Positions 36,301 to 51,300 of a DNA stretch of 64,000 bases are shown one piece after another (position 1 is the stretch's first letter; each line of letters begins with the position of its first letter). The DNA lies in contig VZDJ01000116.1 of the NCBI GenBank assembly GCA_008694505.1, positions 19,829,716 to 19,893,715 of the forward strand, read 5' to 3'. The notes under the pieces are model-generated. The model was not told the origin of the DNA, did no database searches, and was given only the letters and a program-made list of their open reading frames with translations. Made by a program: the position numbers and the translations under genes. Origin of the DNA: Cyanoderma ruficeps (lineage: Eukaryota; Chordata; Aves; Passeriformes; Timaliidae).

Positions 36301-39300
36301 AGGCCAACACACCAGTGCAGGAGAACAGACCCACCCAATAAGGGATGAGCTGACACACCAAACTGTTAGGAAAAGATATTGGATTGTGCTGATCTTGAAC
36401 TGTAGGATCATTAGCTACCTCAGGTCACACCCCAGCATCCTCACTTCTCACCTGGCTATGGAGTTGCCAAGGCCTGTAGTCCTCTTCTGCACATCTCCGA
36501 TCAAAAATGGACTTGTAGTCTACTTTCACCAGCTGCCACTCTGAGCGGTGGCTGAAATGTCCAAACACACTACAGAATGCAGCAGGAAGAACATACAGTA
36601 AAAGAAAGTCTGGTAGTTACAGAGGTACAGTCACCACGACTTCCAACAGAGATCAATTGCTTTGAGAGTGAGAGTCCTACTCATTTTCACTGGACTGACA
36701 AAGTGAAAGTGAAGCATAGTCTTCTAATATCTATAACCCTATTAGAAACTGCAAAATTGCATGTAGCTTTTATTCTGTTCACTAAGACCTTCCCACTTAT
36801 GACAATATCCAGAAAGACTCAACTTGAAGAGTCAAGAGAAGACTTTGTGTGGGGCTGGAGACAGCAATATCTTCAAGAGTTTTATCTGAGTTTTAAGCCT
36901 TGGGAATCCCTTCCATGCAAATTAAAATCAGAACCTGAAGGAACATTCTTCATACATCTTTCTTAGCTCAGGTTAGTTTCCAAGCCACATATTCTGCTTA
37001 TTACAGTTCAGTCAGAAATACTTCCTGCTTTTACAAATCTGATCTCAGATAAAATATCACAGTTTCTGGCATAGTGAGTCCAGGTTTATGCATCATGCAG
37101 AACTCAGCATACCACATTGAAACTAAACATAATTTTTCATGAGTCAGCCTCCAGGCAACATTTTGTCATTCATTTTTTCAAAAGAATGTCTTCACTTATC
37201 TGTGTCTCATTAAAAAAAAAGAATGTAGCAGCAAAAACACAGTTACAAAAATACCTCACCATTTTTCTTTCAAATATTAATCTGTCAACAATAACTCTGC
37301 TTTATATCACATTCAATTTGAGGAGTCAGGTTTCATGCTGATAAGCTAAGTGATAATGTGTTTGCAGGAACCATGTTGTTAATTCCTCAGTCGTATCACA
37401 AATAAACTGATGATTTAGCAACAGAAGACTGCACACTCTTGGCTTCAGATCATATTTGGTTTGGTCCCCAACCAAAAATGCCACTGTTCCAAAATGCAAT
37501 GCGTGGTTCACCTCCACAGCATCATTATGGCATGCTCACTTACGTCATGATGAGGGTTTCCTCTCCAGGCTCCCCTAAAACTCCATCTACAAACAGTGGG
37601 AGGGATGTGAAACTGTACTTGCTCCAAGATCTCCCTTCATCAAAACTTAACCTAGGGGAGAAAGCAGAATTAGTGTCTTCTTTCCTTAGTCTCCTATTTC
37701 ACTCAAGGGGATTCTCTAGTCCACTACGGCTGCTATGAAGAAGTGGAAAACAGATTCTCTTATTGGATTCTGATTTTCTAGTCCTTTAAATAACTATTTT
37801 TTGGGGGGAAGCATCATAAATCAGAGCATCGATCAAACTTGTCTGGCATCATACCACTAACCCATGGCCAATATTTAAGTGTTAGAAACTAGCAGGTATG
37901 TTAAATATTGATGCTCAAAGAGCAAAATATAGCTCAAGCATAAGATTTTTTAAAAAATAAAGTGATTTTGAATATCTGTTTTTTGAGTTACCAGTATAAA
38001 ACGCTTTGAGGTTAATTTTCTGGAGGATGACAGTTTCTTCAGACCAGCAGCCCCACCTGTGGCAAGTGTAAATGAAAGCCTGGAACCACTCATCATTTCT
38101 TAACACTCGGGTCTGAGTGTTTCAGATCCTGATACGGCACTAACTGTGGTGGAAGTAAACAATACAGAACAGCACAAAGCTGTACTCTGCCTCCTCACTC
38201 AGGAGTGCTAACTGGCAAGGACACTTCACTTTGGCATTAGCAGCTACATAACCCTGAATCTATTCCATAAAATTCTGGTTTAAAGTGCTGCCTACCACAC
38301 AGAAGGCAAGTACATCAATAATTTAGGACTACTTTGCTAACCTAATGAAAGACAAAGGCATAAACCATATATATTTATATAAATATCTATTTATATATAT
38401 ATTTTATATATATTTATATATTTTATAAACAATCAAATCCAAGAAGCCAAACTGTGGTAAATCAGGAGTCTTGTGGAATTACACCGATGATATCTCAGAT
38501 CTGGCCAAGCCAAAATTATATAAACTGTAATTTCCAGCATTTCTTAGCTTTCTCTGACCTGATTGCCAGTATCTTAACTAATACTTTCTAGATTATAGCT
38601 GCAGAAGACTGGATGCATACTAACTGCCTACTTCCTGGCATCTGAAAAGAGGGATAGCAGACACTTAGCACAAATGGAGTCATTACCAGAGGTGTCTGAT
38701 AGGCAGAGATGTGTGTTTCATGGCAACGAGTACTCCACCTTGATCCAGGTACAGAACACTGTGCTCTTCCTCAAAGATCTGGGAAAAAGAAGTGTTTATT
38801 TAAACCTATTATCCTTAGTATCAAGCAAATGTCACAGTTCTTTAGGTAGGATCATGACACAGGACAGTTATGTGGTAAAAAAATTATAAAGTAGAGGAAA
38901 TTATAGATATATCTCCTAGACTCAGTTTTTTATTGTTTGGGGTTTTTTTCCTCAGTTTTTCCAGGTACATAGAAAATTCATTCTTCTCTTGCTCGACAGA
39001 AAGTTAGAAATATGATTTTTTTGCAAGGATCAACAATTTCCCTCCTTTCTATGACAAATTTTTGTTTAAAGAAGAATTTCGTGTGTTTGCACATGTCTGG
39101 CCTCATCTCAAATAATTGATTTAGACAGAAAAAATGAGGTTGGTCAAACACTGCAAAATAATTAGATTCTTGGATTATCAAATATTGGAAAAGATTTTCT
39201 CTCCCTGTGTCCTTTTTGTATTAGCTTTCTGCAAACATCTGCTCTATAGTTTATACAGCAGCATTTGTTAGTCTGAGAAAGTTACTCTTTCTCTCCATGA

Positions 39301-42300
39301 CTTGATGTCCCATTCAGAAAACAGGAATAACAGAATTTCCTGATCTGAGGATAAGCACATTAGAGGGTATTTCTTAACAGGTGAGACTCCACTAAATATT
39401 AGGAACTAGATATAATTTCATCATCCAGTCTCTTTCCACAATTAATGGAAAGATAGGCAGCTTTGGAACAAGGGAAACTGAATTTTGTCTTTTTCTGCAT
39501 TAGCTTAAGAGCAAGGCAAAATAATCCATTTATATGGACAACAAATTTTGGACAACTCAGCTTAGGTGAAATGAGTCTCAGCTGAAGTGAAAAAAAGCAG
39601 ACCCATGCAACTGCTGATTTTTGGGTAAGTATAGTCATGGACAGAAATAAAAATGGTTTGGTTGGCATGAGGGAACAACAACAGTAAACAACAGTAAAAG
39701 GTAACACTTTCTCTGCCCTTATTACTCGTAATTTATTCTGTTCTCTTTGCTATGGGGTTAAACTAAAGTCAAACTCTGAGTAGAATAATCAAAATAATTT
39801 TCTGTTATATGAAGTGTAACAGCATATTCAGTCTTTTTTTTGAACATCTCTGTGCTGTTGAGAAGTTTACTCTTTCATAAAAGGTTTGCAAAAAGTTATC
39901 CTGAACCAAATGAAACAGAAAGTGACATTTTTAGATTCAATCTACAAAAGTAGATTGAATCGACTTTTAGAACATTTCCTATGATTCTTATTTAAACCAG
40001 GGATTCTGTGTCATTTACCTGCCTCCAAGTGTTCCCAGCATCAGAAGTAACAAACATGCTGATGTCATTTTCTGATAGTTCAGTGCCTATATTACCTGTA
40101 AGATGAGCACTGGTTACCAAAGGAACCCTCTCAGAAACAGCAGAATGAGTAAATCAGGGGAGTAAATGTATTTGTTTATTTTGCAGTTGTACAACTTCTG
40201 GGTTTGGGAGGAAAACAAGATGGAAGGGGAAGAGGGAAGGAGTTTCAGTTTGAAAAAATTTATATAGAAGACCCAATATATACAACTCTACACACCTCCA
40301 CATGCAAAGGAAATGCCCTGATTTGATCTTATGCTCACAGGAGAAGAGGATTAGACATGATCTCCTCCACCTTGAAGGCCGATTTCCATAAAAAGCATAT
40401 GACAAGCTGAAGGCCCATAAGGATTTTCATTTGACAGCTTGCCTCCTAAGGCAACCACCATACCAGTGGTGTGACACCCCACAGCCACCCAACACCCTCC
40501 ACAAACTCCACAGCTTGTCCAGGTTTGCACATCAAACACAAGCAATTTTAAAAGGCTTCGTACCTGAAGCTACAATAATACTGGGGGCAGTGTCTCTGCT
40601 GGCGATGTTTCCTGAGGTATAGGGGTTGTCTGAGACCTTCAAGTGGAGATGAAGGGAGCAATAGGGCTATGGAGAAAGGGGAAATAAAAGTAAAAAGCAG
40701 ACACAACAATTTCCTATTATGCTCCTATTTCTGCAGGCTTAGAAACATACAGTGTCTTTCTGTATTTCCTGCTGACCATTACGTTCAGTAACCCTTAGAC
40801 GGGAACAGCCACTTTGCCATCATTTTCTGACACAGCCCATTCCCAGTGGGAAACTGATGCACCAGGTTGAAACCCTCTTCCAAGGACCAGATCTTTGAGG
40901 CTGTACTCCAAAGAAGGGGACCAGGCTTGCATGGGCAGGGGATAGTAAGGACTACCTGACTCTCCTGGCTCCTACTCTTTGAGAAGTAATCATGCAGATT
41001 GATGCAGATAAAAAATGACTCTGAGCAGCACTACCCAAACTGAAACAAGAAGCAATTTAACTCCACTGGTGAGGCACTGAATCACCACTAATTAGCCAAG
41101 AAAAAAAACTTATTTCTTACAATTTTTTAAACTCTTTTTGACAAATGACTGTTCTGAAATGCACTGCAATAAATACAAAGAAGTATCACAACTGGTAAGT
41201 GTTAGTTTCAAGTTTAAGCAAAGCTTCATTGCCCATCTGGATGTGACCTTTAAGATTTCAATACAAATACATCCATGGAAACCTTACCTATTTCCTATTG
41301 ATTTTGTACGCTGAGTACTCAGGTAAGACACGAGTGGTACAGAATAAATCAGCTGAGCAAAAGGGGAAGACAGATGGGCAATTTTTCAAAGCTGCCATTA
41401 CAATTCCCTCCAAATCTGTAATGTGATAATTTCTGAAAATTTCTGCATGCTACTTCCTTCACTTGGGTTTTATTTCCAGAATTTCTTTCTTTCAAACCTT
41501 ATGAAGAGCCCTTCATGAAACATGCTAAGGGAGAAGCAGGGGAAAAATACTGGCAAGAACACCTGAAGCAAACTGACCCAATCAATGTGGACATCACACA
41601 GGAACAGACCTGGAGCAAAGCCCATGGTTCAGCTTGCCCAGCTCTGTAAGAGAACGAGGGGCTGTGCAGAGGGACCTTCAGGCTCAAAGGAGGCAGGTTT
41701 TCCTGAATAATACCAGCTGCCTAAAGGCTAGATCTGCAGCCCCAAGGGTCTGGCAGGCGTCCTCTATGGGAGACCTAGTCCCACAGGTCACTGGAGAAAG
41801 ACCACTTATCCATCCCATCCCAGAGTAGGTGAATGTGACTGGAATGACAATTCCCCCGTGGAGACAGGCAGGGTTCTTTTGGCAAAGGCAAATGAGGGTG
41901 GTGAGGAAAGGTGGGAGCTCTCAGTCATGTGAGACAGGAAAAGGGGACGTGGGCAGTGCAGCAGGGAACACGAGCTGCCAAGTGGGATGCGCTGGGCAGT
42001 CTAACTCCGAATGACAGCCTTGCGAGCGCCGCCGCCGGAGCAGCCCGGGGCACCCGGAGGGAGTGGAAAACAAATTGAGCTGACACGAATGCAGGAAGTG
42101 GAAAAGCACTGCAAGAGCATGAACTCTTCCCTTTCACATTTTGATAGGTTGTGAGAAGACTAAATAGAAAACATATTTTTGAAACTAACATACTCCAAGC
42201 CCACTTCGGCATTTGGAAGACAGAACTTAATGGCAACTCAGCCAATTCTCAACTCAGATGAGACCTTGTTAAGATTCAATCTTTGTGCTACTAGAGGTTT

Positions 42301-45300
42301 CCTTTCAAATTTATCTCTCTTCACAGACATAGCATATAGAAATGGAATATCTCTCTCCAATACTAAAAGCCAGGCCATCTGTCTAAGCAGACAGATGGTC
42401 TTTTCAGTGGCATGATTTCATACTGGTTGGAGTACAGTAATGTCTACAGTCTCTAGTGACACCTGGGTATGGTGTGAAAACCAGCCTTTCCACTCTTAGC
42501 CAAACACCTGAAGTTACTGCCCAGCCCATGGCCATCCCACATCCTGTGTTAACATTCTCTTCCTCATTCCCCTGTACACCTTCTCTACCTCTGTATACAG
42601 TTCACCAACAGATATCTTTACAGCTGTTTTGTGTTCTGTGTTCTGCTGGTCCTTTTGTGTTCCTCCTCCACCTCCCACAGCTTAATTCACATACAGATAT
42701 CTCACTGGCTTTCAGAATTTTAATCAATTGTCTGTCCTTTTTGATGTTACCAATAGGCTACTAAAATCATTATTATCACCAGAATTGCAGGTTTGGGGTT
42801 CCCTGTCATTGCCTAGTTCCCATCTGTGCCAACTGCTGCACGGCCACCAAGGCAAAGGCAACCACAGCACGGAGCATTTAAACTCCAGGCATAGGTGATA
42901 GAGCCCATTGCTCTGCTCACTGCCACAGTTTTTACAGTTATGTTAGAGTTCATTAATTGCTTCCTAATATTTCCAAGCTAGCACTCTTATGCTCCCCCCC
43001 TCAGGAAGCTCATCAGTCCTTAGTAAAATTTCTCATAAACATCCACAAACCTACTTTTGGCTGTACTGCAAAGCCCACCTGTCTCCAATGGCAGGACACA
43101 ATAAAAACTAGTGGCTGTCCCTCATCAGAAGTGGGAGAAAATATTACAACACAAAGATGATGCTGGCCACCATTCACAAACCTAGGGGTAGTGACAGTAT
43201 TTGCTCACCTGCAATAGCAAGGAGCAATGAAAAGAGATAAACACTTCCAAGAGAGACACCTCACTTAGATACTTAAAATACTCTACCAGATGGCATAAAT
43301 GTCCCCCTTCATGAGAAGAGGGTCTTTGTCCTGAAATCCATATAAATTCCTATGGAAAAGACGAACAAAATGTGGGAGGGAATAAACAGATGTCTGGAGA
43401 AGCAAGGCACAGAGAAAAATATATGACTTACCCAAAGTCACACAGGAAATTGGAGATAGACCCAAAAATTGAATCAAGATTCTCCTGAGATTCAGCCCTG
43501 TGTTTGAACCTCAAGTCCATCCTTGAAAGCTAATTGATTAACTCTCCCAGGCAGATGCTCAGTACTTGCCAGACAGAACTACTCCTCAGTTAACCACACA
43601 TGGTGACTATCAAACTGAACCAGCATCTTTGGAATAAAATACCTTGGCAGCTATTTCCTAAAGATTAAGTATATTCATCTTAGAACACAAGTGGTATAAA
43701 CAAGAAAATCAAAACCATGGGATTAGATGGAATTTCACTTCTTTCCACTTTCTCATTATTTAGAGCTGTCTCACAAAAAATGCGAAGAAATTCTGAGTCC
43801 CTTAGAAGAACCACCTCGAGTGTACTGCCAGTAGAGGGATGGTCTTGTTTTGCTCATCCTGTGCTTCAACCAGATTCCTTCCTAACCTTCTTAGCCAACA
43901 ACTCAGCTGCTATGTACTCCTGTTTTAATTCTCACTTAGTTTAGGTATAAAGATCAGAGGCACAGAACACACAGCAGGGCACTCGCAGGGGACTGTACTG
44001 TCACTCTGGGAAATAGCAGATCCCATTCTGCCAATAAGCTGGAACATCCATCGTTGCTGGAGCTATTGCTGGAGACAATTATGCTGCAAACCAGCAGTGG
44101 GAAAGCATTAGTATCTGCTGCACAGCAAGGATGGGAGCTAAACTACATGTACAATGAACTAAGAAGAATTCACTTATCTATGCCATAAGGAAAATCAGGA
44201 TTGTGTCAGGAACAGTTATGTCTAGAAGGAAAAGGAGCAATTGGCATAAGGAGGTAAAACTAGTGATGCAGGAGTAGATAAAGAGATGAGTGGAGTTTGT
44301 GAAGTGTTTAAATGCTAAGCCATGTCACACTGACAAGGAGCAGAATTTCCTCAGAGGAGGGGAAAATTCCTTTTCTTTGCATTTTTCCTCAGCAGAAAAC
44401 CCTTATGGATCCCTGACTTATTTCCAGGACTGTAAACTTAGAATGCTTTTGCTTCAAAAACTTCCCCACCATTCCCAGCTTCCATGGTTTATTCTCTATA
44501 ATTTCTAGAATGCTTTCATTCCATATTTTGCCTTCATCTTCCCACCATTAAGTGTGAATCTCAGATAGGATTTTTAAAAAGCTTGTCTCTCTTGCAGAAT
44601 TGCTACTTCACTTTGTGGTTTAGTACATTTCATGTACTTCCATCCCTCCCTTTCTATGGCAGGCTGATTGCCTGTTCCTGTAAAAACCTAACGAGTAAGT
44701 TTAGTTCAGATTTCAGCTATTTTCTTTCTTCCAAATTTGCAAGTTGACCACCTGAGACTCTGCATGCTCAGCTGAGGTTTCTGCTCCTCTGCCATTCCTA
44801 AAGTTGGTGAAAACCTACACATGGAGGACTGCTGAGACAATGAAAGAGGCCTCTTGCCTGTTTTACCCAATGCTAGGGGAAGAGGAAAAATAAACACGGC
44901 TAAATATTCTTCTGGCCTCAACACAGGGCAGGGCCGATAAAATACTTTCCATTCTCCTGAAAGGACAAAGACTGAGTGAGATACAAAGTTAAAGTCCATT
45001 GAGGATTGTCCCTCAGCACCCTGAAATCACAGAACAATTCCTACACTGCAGCTCAAGTCACAGAGCACTTAAGAAATGTAAACAGCATGACAAACATCCA
45101 CTGAGCTTGCACAGGTGGAAGTAATTCTCAGAGCAACTACATGGTTGCACAGAGAGCAAAATAAAAACAAACTGATGTTTAAATAGTTGTGCATGCACAG
45201 TGGAGCTCCAAGGATGTAAATGCAATCCCCAGAGGACCTTGAGCTTTTCTAGGTCAGCTCTCACCGTGTCCCTACTAGTGTCCACACTTCTGTTCTTCCT

Positions 45301-48300
45301 CTTGACCCTTTGTCTGGCTTGTTCAAATTTATCACCCTCGAGGGAATCCAGCTTACTCACGCATATCTGGTCCAATTTTAAATGAAGTTTATTGTATTCT
45401 CTGGTGCCCATGGATATAGTAGCAGATACAGTATGGATGGGAAGGCTTGAAGGGAGCCATAACTCTCTCTCCCATTTCTGTTTCACACGGAGATATATAT
45501 GATCACTTACATTATATAATGGGCAACTACAGTGGTAGGCATAGCCTTGTATACAAAATACCCAATTCCTGCAAACAACTGTTCCATAAGGGCCACAGTG
45601 TCACTGGCTCACAACCAGAATGGCAAGTCAGACTCTGCATGATCAGTGCACAAAAATACCAGGAAAGACCTCTCAGAACTCTAACTTCAAATTTATGGAA
45701 AAAAAAATAAAGTCTACTTTTATTATTTTACTTGCCTATGTGCCTTTTTTGTTCTTTTGCCTTGCCAGTCCCCTAGAATATTAGGCTATCATATCTATAA
45801 TAAAAATCTTGAGCTTCTGATAAAACTGGTTATAATTCGAGAAGGTCAAGATGTCAAGTTTTCTTTTACTGAATATTTTCACTTGAGTTAAAACTAGATT
45901 ATACAATCTATTTGAAACACAAAGGCCTCTTGACATAGTGCCTTCCAAATAACTGAATTGCTTTATGCCTGCCAAGTTTTTTGCATGCCATCTTTTTTGG
46001 TTTTCATCTCATAGAAAGATCTAATTAAAAATTCACTTAGCAACAATTAAAAAAAATTTGAAAGAAGAAAACAGACCCAAAGAAATTTAGTCATGCTCTG
46101 AAATAACTCTTCTGTCTTACCCCCAGTCTTTCCTATTTATTTTTTCCAAACAGGACAGAAAATAAAGGGCTTGCATTTTGGCTCAATCAAAAAATCAATT
46201 ATTTGAGCAGTTTCAAATATTTATTCTTTGCTCTTGCAATAGAGCATGACATTCAGTTAAGAGATTAGTGTAGCATTCAGCTACAAAATATAATGCTGAT
46301 TCAGATTCTAATGCCTCAAAATGAGAAACTTTTTTTTTTCTTTAGATGGAAAACAACATGCAAGTACAGGACAGCAGCAGTAAGAGCAATTTAAATACCG
46401 TCCTTGATTCTGCTTGGAACCATATTATGATTAGTATAATATGAAAGCTATTGAGAATCCCAAATACAGGGGTTCTGAGTATTATCCCACTACTGTGAAT
46501 AGATTGTATCAGTTGAAAAATATGTCAAAATCAGTTTAAGCTCTCCAATATCATAGAGGTCTCCAGTTCTGTTCACATTACTTATATTTCACTTTCCCTC
46601 TTGGAAACCGTTTGCATATAATGATGATTAAAGACTTAGCTATATGTGGATCTATATCAATAAGTACAGAGATAGATACAATTTACACCAACACAAAGCT
46701 GTACATATATTTGGATTAATGTGTCGATTCTCACTTCTGAGCTCAAAGAGAAAATGATGAATGTTAATAAATATTAATGCCAACGGAGCGGCATGAAAGC
46801 AATCTGAGCTCTCTTTTCCTTTGAGCCTGTTTCCAGTTACTCTCTCAGAGTTCTGAGCTACTGCAGCTCTCGCCTCCCATCTAGTGTCCACAGAACGACT
46901 GCCAGACACAGCACCAGCCTCCCCTGCTCTTCCAGGGGACACAGCACTTCTGCAGAAGGCAGCTGATCCACAACGCTTACATTCGTTCCAGAAATTCAAT
47001 TAAATTAACCTAAATTACAATGCAATAACCTTCAGGCAGCCCAAGCCTGAAGCACTGCACTCTATGAGATACACTGAGGGAGAGGGGAGCTGACCACTCT
47101 TTGTTGTGTTACCTGGTAGAAAAAGATTGTTCTGGGGTATTACCAACCCCCAGGTTCCCCTCTCAGGTACTTACTAGGAGACACTGAATGGGATTTCCTC
47201 TCAGATCCGTGTGCGGAGCCTGCAACAAACTCCAGTCTCTCCCTTTATTGTAGGTGATGAAGGTTTTCACTTGGTTGTCAATCTTCTTGTTAGCCAAGAA
47301 CATTCCCTTTATCCCTGCTACCTAGGAAAAATTGACATGGCTGAAAAATAGATCAAGTCCATGCAGGTTCTGTGCATGTCCCTTTTTTCTCTGTCAAACC
47401 CACCAGGGCTCTGATGGCTCTCAGTGTGGCCAGTGTCAGGGCCACAATTGCCAATGTACACCAAAGGCAAGCTGAGGCGCTGGGGAAAAGACAAAGCCAT
47501 CACAGGTGCTAAGATGACAAATGGGAAAGAAATATTGTATTCCAGAATCATCATGGGAACATGGCAAGAGATCAGCAGCATTATCTGTAAAGTGACAACC
47601 TCTCAACTGTGCAGGCATCCTTCCCCCTGAAAGATGAAACATGCACAGGCAATTATTTTTTTCTTGCACAGCAGCAGCAGAAAACAGCAGCAATTTTGGC
47701 CTTGTGAAGAAAACAGCAACACACACACATAAACTTTCAGTTCAATGTTTCTATTCTCATCCAGCCTTCTTCAGACATTTCATCTAAGGATCTCAATGTG
47801 TTTCATAATTATCAGTGTTTTAACAGGATAACTTGGAGCACAGAGGTATTTTCATTTTGGTTTTGCATTTTGAGGAAACCAAAGCACTGGTGACTCAAGC
47901 AAGGCTGTACAGAATGCTGGCTACAGAGTTGGCAAATGAGATCTTCATCCTTTTACTTTTTCCTGGTGTTTTACCCAACAGTTTAAATTCCTAGACCTGC
48001 AGGAGGATTTTGCAAAGACATGACGCTAACAGATTCACGTTGGAACCAAGCCTAAAAGTATCTTAGTGAGGAGAAAAAAGTCAACTTCAAACCACAACTC
48101 ACACTGCAGAATGTTCCCATCTTCTCAGCACACTGAAAATCAATAGCCCAATAGCTGCTGTAGCTTGAGAATGAATTTGTTAGGCTGTCATTCTGCAATC
48201 TGAGCACTGCAATAAAAAGGGAAGTGAAATCAGGAGGAGGAGGGGGAAAGTGAGAAACTTTCTGGTTTCCAGCAAGTCTGTTCAGTCATCCACCTCAACT

Positions 48301-51300
48301 CTCCTTATGATGTAGAATTAGCAGACAGAATCATTCATCAAGAGTTTTAATTCACAGAGATTAAATGGCATGGCAAACAGTTACACAGCAGATTCAGAGT
48401 TTTTTCCAGCTCAACCCATTTAATTATGTGGCTGGATTTGGATGCTACAGCCACCAGAGAACGGGACCTTATTGCACTTTTAATCACGTGCTGTGTGACT
48501 ACTTGTGTACGGTGCATTGGTACAGCATAGTGATGTAGTGATAGCCATTCAAACAGCACCTTCCTGAATTCTATTTGAACTTCATAAAGACTTTGACATG
48601 GCTTGCTATAAAGGGCAAGTCTTTAAATTAAATAGTTAACTAATTCATTGTTGATATAAGCAGAAAAAAGATAGCCTTTTCAATTTCCCAGCTGGATTGT
48701 TTGATCCCACCCAACTAAGTATTCAGGATTTCTTCGCTGTAGTAGAAAGGCACCCTGAAAAGACAAGGGCACTCCTGTCTCACAGTGATATTGCATGAAT
48801 AGACAGGGATGGAAACATAGCATAGTTCTGCCTTTACTACCAGAGGCTAGAGCCTGTGGCTGCAGTTGTACTTTGCTTTGTTGCTGTCCCAAAATGTTTC
48901 TATTATATAGTGCCTGTGAAACGCTGGCCATAAATGATTAAAGAGCACTTTGTATATCAGGCAATAAAAGTGTTCTGAAAATCTGATTTTTTTTTCCCCC
49001 TTTTTATGATTCTAGTCATGGGATGGGAGTCAGAATCCTTTCCTGAGAAAGCAAAGTTATTCTGTCAGTATTGGACAGCTTTATCTTCAAAAAAGACTGC
49101 ACACACATGCTTGTGTATTCTCAGAAGGAAGAGACAGGCCAATTTTATATACACAGAACCCTGACACACACAGGGAGCTGTTCAATCATAACAGAGAAAG
49201 ACCCAGGCAAGCACGTGCATAACCACCAGTGGTCAGAGAGGAAGGCACTCCATCAGCTCTCACACAGGAATTGCAGAATCCTCACCACCCTGAATGCACT
49301 GTGTGCAGGTATTAATGCTGCTCTACAGCTTCAGAAAGACCCATACAAGACACTGGAACACACAACTCTAAAGACTTTTTTCACTCCCCATCCCCACCTC
49401 CATACATCATACTTCTCAGCCAACATACATACTGCTAGAAAAAAGTAAGTTCCAGAGTGATAGGCATATATACCATAGCTATAGACACTCCTCCTCACAG
49501 TCTGGTATCACTTCAGTTGTGGATTGTCACAGGCAGGACTGTCTTGCTGTGGACCATTCCAACAGAGCCATATCACATCACTGGGCAGACACAGGAAATA
49601 GAAAGGGCACTCAGACACAGTGGCCAGTGATTTGGCTCTTCCCTCACTTCAGGAGGAGGTCAGTAGGACAGCCTTTTTATGAACACAAGGAAACGCCATG
49701 AAAGAATTTTTGTTTTCTTTTTGTATCCTGTGCAATTCCCTGCTTAGCAGCATTGAGCAGATTTATCCTTGATTTAGAACCAGTGTAGGAATTACACACA
49801 CAAACATGTCCACTGCAATGCAACCAGAAGAACTTACTTCTAACATCTGACAGACATGCACACAGACACCTGCACATTAAACAGGCCTTTCTCAGGCATC
49901 TTCTCTAATGACGATGCTGTTCTAAATATACTGCTGCCACTAGAGAAGGACTCGTTTGGCAATCTCTCCACTTACTTTTAATTTATCTATAGATTTTTTT
50001 TTCCTCCTCTTTCCTTCCTCTCCATTTTCCCCTTGATAACTATAAAAATGTGACTCAGAGAACCATGCTGGCTGTCTCTCTGCTCCCTTCCAGCAAGAGC
50101 ATCAAACTGAAAGGAAGGTTTGTGCCAGGTTCCATGTCAGCCAATATTCCTTCTATCTAGATAATCAGCAAATATGATGTTGTAAGTCTGATTCCATCCA
50201 TTTCAATCCAGGTTGCTGTGTGGTGTCAGACAAATAAAACAAAACAAAAGGGGTTTTTTTTTACCCCCTGGGATGTAGGACACCTTTACATAATGCAGTA
50301 AAGCTGCTTCCCCAGCTGACAGTAATAAGAGGCAACAGTTTTTCCATTGGCTGCCAGCACTGCGGAGAGATTAATGGTAAAAAATGTCCAAATGACTGAA
50401 ATGGCAGTGCTCATCCTCCTCTGGTCCATCTGCATTGACGTACAACTCTTGGGCTCTCTGGACAATTCAAGGTGGTTTCCAACTAGAGGGCAGATGAAGG
50501 AAAACTACAGAGCAGAGCCAATATTGAGACAGTGACAGGGAAATACAAGAAACATCTTCATCTTCAGAGGTGCCCAGATCTGCTTGATGACCTTTATTCT
50601 AAATGGTCAGAAAATACCCTGGAGGAGACCTGAAATCAGAACCTAACCCTCAGAACAGCAGCTGAGGATTGAATTTCTCCTCAGCTGAGTGCTTGTCTCC
50701 AGAGGGAAAACAGGCAGCAGAGCAAGAGATGGACAAGCGCACGTTAGGATTCCTATTCTTAGGATCAGATGTCACAGAAGGCAATGCAAATTTGCCTTTT
50801 TACGGTGAGCTTGAGCAGAGCACACTTGTTCAGAAAAAGGCCCAGGGTAAAGACGGCGTCAAAATGAGGTCCAAGAGTTTCCATGCTCATGGGATAGCCC
50901 AGGAGGGCATAGTATAACCACTTAAGTTCCCAGTGTAGTCCAAGCTGAGAAAGGTGACAAGGACAGCTGAAAACTGCAGTCTCTCCTTAACTTCTAAAAC
51001 AAGAGATTAGGTTGCCAGAAATACAACAAAAATTGGAGAATGATACTATTGAGACTGCTGGGGGCTTTCAGAGACATAGAGCCAACATGGGGCCAAGCAG
51101 GATTTTGGCTGACAGAGTTCCTCTTAGCAACTGAATGAACTACTCCACAACTTTTTCCTATGCATCAAAGAGCCATGAGCTGTTCCTCACCTGGGAACCT
51201 ACTGGTGAATACAGCAGTAAATGTAGGAAGGGTAAAACTCTATGTTTAGTCATTTGTTGGCTTTGCTGTTCACATGCATTTTACGAGACTGATGTGCAAG

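Larger units (their letters stand above)
40667..47174 (-). other. SORCS1: Intron v4-v5 (6.5 kb)
   Basis: Contains a short CpG-dense island at 42003-42062, a 10-base hairpin at 42375-42398, a MIR-like relic at 43386-43515 and a minus-strand open frame rich in charged residues at 45058-45486. The rest holds nothing recognised. Confidence 0.75.

Noticed and set aside
48340..48450. Possible third MIR relic
   Set aside because: Only a short CAGAGATTAAATGGCA and TTACACAGCAGA match; too weak to separate from chance.
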